A model generated the notes under the pieces. The model had not been told where the DNA came from, ran no database searches, and worked only from the letters and a program-made list of their open reading frames with translations. This document shows positions 62,012 to 64,000 of a stretch of 64,000 nucleotides of DNA, piece by piece (the stretch's first letter is position 1; each line of letters begins with the position of its first letter). This stretch comes from UBA1930 sp943371535. GTDB lineage: Bacteria > Bacteroidota > Bacteroidia > Chitinophagales > Chitinophagaceae. The translations under genes and the position numbers were made by a program. The stretch covers positions 1 to 64,000 of the forward strand of contig CALRVE020000004.1 in NCBI GenBank assembly GCA_943371535.1, in the 5' to 3' direction.

Positions 62012-62118
62012 ATAAAAAAATTATTTGCGAAGTAAAACATTTAATACTTAATTCTATTTTAAAATAGTGTTGGTATTTAATTATAACAATAAAACTATAG
62101 AACTGTTATTTTGCAATT

Positions 62119-62817
62119 ATGAAGCAATACCAACATTTGTTTTTTGATTTAGATCATACCATTTGGGATTTTGAAACCAATGCTAAAGAAACACTACAAG
62201 ATTTATATAGTCAACATGCATTAGTAGAAAGAGGAATCAACGATTTTGATGCTTTCTTTAACCATTATAGCTACCATAACGAACGTTTATGGGATAAGTA
62301 TACCAAAGGATTAATTAAGCAAGATGAATTGCGTTGGAAACGTATGTGGTTAGCATTATTAGAGTATAAAATTGCCGATGAACAACTATCAAGACAAATG
62401 GCTATTGATTTTTTAAATTTATTACCTACCAAGAAAAATTTGTTTCCACATACCATAGAAGTGTTGGATTATCTACGCAATAAAAACTATGTAATGCATT
62501 TAATTACCAATGGTTTTGAAGCAGTACAACACAACAAAATACGTAATAGTAATTTAGATCAGTATTTTACAGAAGTAATTACTTCTGAAGCAAGTAATAG
62601 CTTAAAGCCTAAGAAAGAAATTTTTGATTTTGCACTACAAAAATCTGGAGCTGAACTTTTTACAAGTATTATGATTGGCGATAACCAAGAAGCCGATATA
62701 CAAGGAGGCATTAATGCAGGAATGGACACCATTTTTGTAAATCATTTAAAAGTTATACCTACAGTAACAGCAACTTATACTATTGAACATTTGCAAGAGT
62801 TAGAAAATATTTTGTAA
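62119..62817 (+). CDS. yjjG: YjjG-family noncanonical pyrimidine nucleotidase (HAD)
   Basis: 232 residues, HAD-superfamily fold. The nucleophile motif is D10-L-D12-H-T in FFDLDHTIWDFETN, a YjjG signature. LITNGFEAVQHNKIRNSNLDQYFTEVITSEASNSLKPKKEIFDFAL holds motifs II and III, and MIGDNQEADIQGGINAGMDTIFVN is motif IV. YjjG removes phosphate from dUMP, dTMP and damaged pyrimidine nucleotides (house-cleaning). Length and motifs are complete. Confidence 0.92.
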   Translation: MKQYQHLFFDLDHTIWDFETNAKETLQDLYSQHALVERGINDFDAFFNHYSYHNERLWDKYTKGLIKQDELRWKRMWLALLEYKIADEQLSRQMAIDFLNLLPTKKNLFPHTIEVLDYLRNKNYVMHLITNGFEAVQHNKIRNSNLDQYFTEVITSEASNSLKPKKEIFDFALQKSGAELFTSIMIGDNQEADIQGGINAGMDTIFVNHLKVIPTVTATYTIEHLQELENIL

Positions 62818-62951
62818 ATAGGAATACAACACAATAGGTAAGGATGTTTGTTAAAATATACTTATACACTAGGTTGGCTTACGTTAATATTAGTACAAAC
62901 TATATTCTTAGTAAAGTATAATGAATAGCTTTAGCAACATAAATTCCCCCT

Positions 62952-63656
62952 ATGAAAAAGAATGTTGCTTCAAGTTTATTGTTATTACTATTGTTTATAC
63001 TTCCAAACAAGCACGAAAGCAAACAAGATTCATCGATTAGTCAGGCTTCCAATTTGTATAAACCAGCTAGTTTATATGCAATACTTCAATTAAAAAATGT
63101 AGGCTTAAATGAAGCAGTTTTTAACTATGCAATAGAAGGTTATTTACAATTATTACAATCTGGAAAATTAAAAAATCCAGATGCACTTTCTATTATAGAT
63201 TTCAGTATGCCTTCAACCGCAAAACGTTTGTTTATTGTTGATGTAGTACATGGTAAATTATTATTCAATACCTATGTTGCACATGGCAGAAACAGTGGAT
63301 TACAAACAGCCAATTCATTCTCCAATTCACCAGAAAGTTTTAAAAGTAGTTTGGGTTTTTATACCACAGAAACTACTTACGAAGGAAAGCATGGTTACTC
63401 GTTGCGTTTAGAAGGATTAGAAAAAGGATTTAATGACAATGCTATGAGTCGTGGTATTGTAATGCATGCTGCCAACTATGTAGATGAACGTATTGCAAAA
63501 GCACAAGGATATATTGGCAGAAGCCTTGGTTGTCCTGCTGTTCCAGAAAAATTACATACAGCCATTATTAGCTCAATAGCAAATGGAACTTGTTTATTTA
63601 TGTATGCCAATGATAAAAATTATTTAAAGCATTCGACTTATTTGCATCAGTCGTAG
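62952..63656 (+). CDS. Murein L,D-transpeptidase catalytic-domain family protein (paralogue 2)
   Basis: 234 residues with an N-terminal signal (hydrophobic 9-18). The family core is RLFIVDVVHGKLLFNTYVAHGRNSGLQTANSFSN (92-124), IVMHA with H172, and SLGCPAVP with the putative catalytic C194. It is a paralogue of the gene at 20172-20942, which has the same order of motifs, so the genome keeps at least two. Its mature N-terminal stretch differs. Members may form 3-3 crosslinks or anchor lipoproteins to peptidoglycan. It stands alone before the RNA methyltransferase gene. Confidence 0.87.
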   Translation: MKKNVASSLLLLLLFILPNKHESKQDSSISQASNLYKPASLYAILQLKNVGLNEAVFNYAIEGYLQLLQSGKLKNPDALSIIDFSMPSTAKRLFIVDVVHGKLLFNTYVAHGRNSGLQTANSFSNSPESFKSSLGFYTTETTYEGKHGYSLRLEGLEKGFNDNAMSRGIVMHAANYVDERIAKAQGYIGRSLGCPAVPEKLHTAIISSIANGTCLFMYANDKNYLKHSTYLHQS

Positions 63657-63716
63657 TTCGGCTATTAATAAAACTTTCTGTAAATCTCCTTTGTCAAGGA
63701 TTTACCTTTACAGCCT

Positions 63717-64000
63717 ATGAACCCATTCACTACAAAAGCTGCTGTTATTATTACTTGCCACAAACGCATTGCTCCTTATTTACAAAAAGAAGTAGAGGCA
63801 TTGGGTTTTACTATTGAAGATAGTTTTGTTACAGGCCTTAGAATCAATGCAACAGTCAACGATTGCATTAAACTCAATCTCAATTTGCGTTGTGCAAGTC
63901 AGGTATTGTACAGCTTACAAAGTTTTATTGCTAAAGATGCCGATGCCATTCATCAGCATTTAAAATCTTATGCTTGGGAAAAAATTATTCCCAATCCCGG
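63717..64000 (+). CDS. THUMP-domain class I RNA methyltransferase (partial, cut by window end)
   Basis: The first 94 residues run from the ATG at 63717: MNPFTTKAAVIITCHKRIAP, then LQKEVEALGFTIEDSF, LNLNLRCASQVLYSLQSF and the start of a THUMP-like region. This matches the N-terminus of RlmL/YcbY-type 23S rRNA m2G methyltransferases, which bind rRNA through the ferredoxin-like and THUMP domains before the SAM-dependent catalytic core. The catalytic part is outside the window. The call rests on the N-terminal pattern only. Confidence 0.8.
   Translation, partial: MNPFTTKAAVIITCHKRIAPYLQKEVEALGFTIEDSFVTGLRINATVNDCIKLNLNLRCASQVLYSLQSFIAKDADAIHQHLKSYAWEKIIPNP

Overview
The window is low-GC, gene-dense chromosomal DNA from a member of the Bacteroidetes, most likely the Chitinophagaceae. 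This rests on two SusC/SusD pairs, GldC, DUF6089, DUF5522 and DUF6370 family proteins, a Bacteroidetes-style sigma-54, A-rich start-codon contexts, and TAnnTTTG-type -7 boxes. I see no rRNA, tRNA, CRISPR array or prophage. The first and last genes (a response regulator and a THUMP-type RNA methyltransferase) are cut by the window edges.

Layout. 0.4-4.1 kb: a tight five-gene plus-strand run (recX, LpxR-like deacylase, YafV-type amidase, nagA, DUF6370). 4.2-6.7 kb: an unknown helical protein, mtgA, a secreted unknown and a LysE exporter. 6.8-17.4 kb: two consecutive SusC/SusD uptake units on the minus strand, each closed by a strong terminator; the downstream unit also has a surface lipoprotein. 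17.7-24.7 kb: MMPL/RND exporter, an L,D-transpeptidase-family protein, a PAP2-like membrane protein, rpoN, and an orphan TonB-plug protein. 24.8-32.6 kb: a long plus-strand stretch (glycosyltransferase, gldC, yqeY, cvpA, hydrolase, CBS protein, POTRA outer-membrane protein, nadK, DUF6089). 32.8-39.6 kb: aldo/keto reductase; LON-domain protein, coaX, outer-membrane protein and lptC as one overlapping minus-strand unit; an LPS-type glycosyltransferase and an O-antigen-ligase-like protein. 39.6-45.8 kb: meaB, a PemK/MazF toxin-antitoxin pair, trmB with DUF5522, a PIF1-like helicase, and a REP-associated transposase inside an array of REP palindromes. 45.8-54.3 kb: chromate transporter, SurA-like isomerase, TlpA-like protein, desaturase, pheS, DUF2007, CPBP protease. 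54.4-64 kb: dusB, a repeat-rich intergenic region, a Trp/Asn-repeat secreted protein with lpoB and a COG3014 lipoprotein, a TPR histidine kinase, a CBM48 protein, SDR, yjjG, and a second L,D-transpeptidase paralogue.

Envelope biology dominates: peptidoglycan (mtgA, two L,D-transpeptidase-family proteins, lpoB), LPS (lptC, O-antigen ligase, glycosyltransferases, LpxR-like), outer-membrane assembly and uptake (SusCD, POTRA protein, SurA-like), and lipid (desaturase, PAP2-like).

The most interesting signal is the RAYT/REP system at 44.8-45.8 kb. Six REP palindromes of two subtypes alternate in orientation around the intact transposase gene. The subtypes differ by compensatory changes in the hairpin stem. 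One copy appears to form the C-terminal tail of the upstream helicase, and a seventh copy lies 10 kb away inside a duplicated intergenic repeat cassette.
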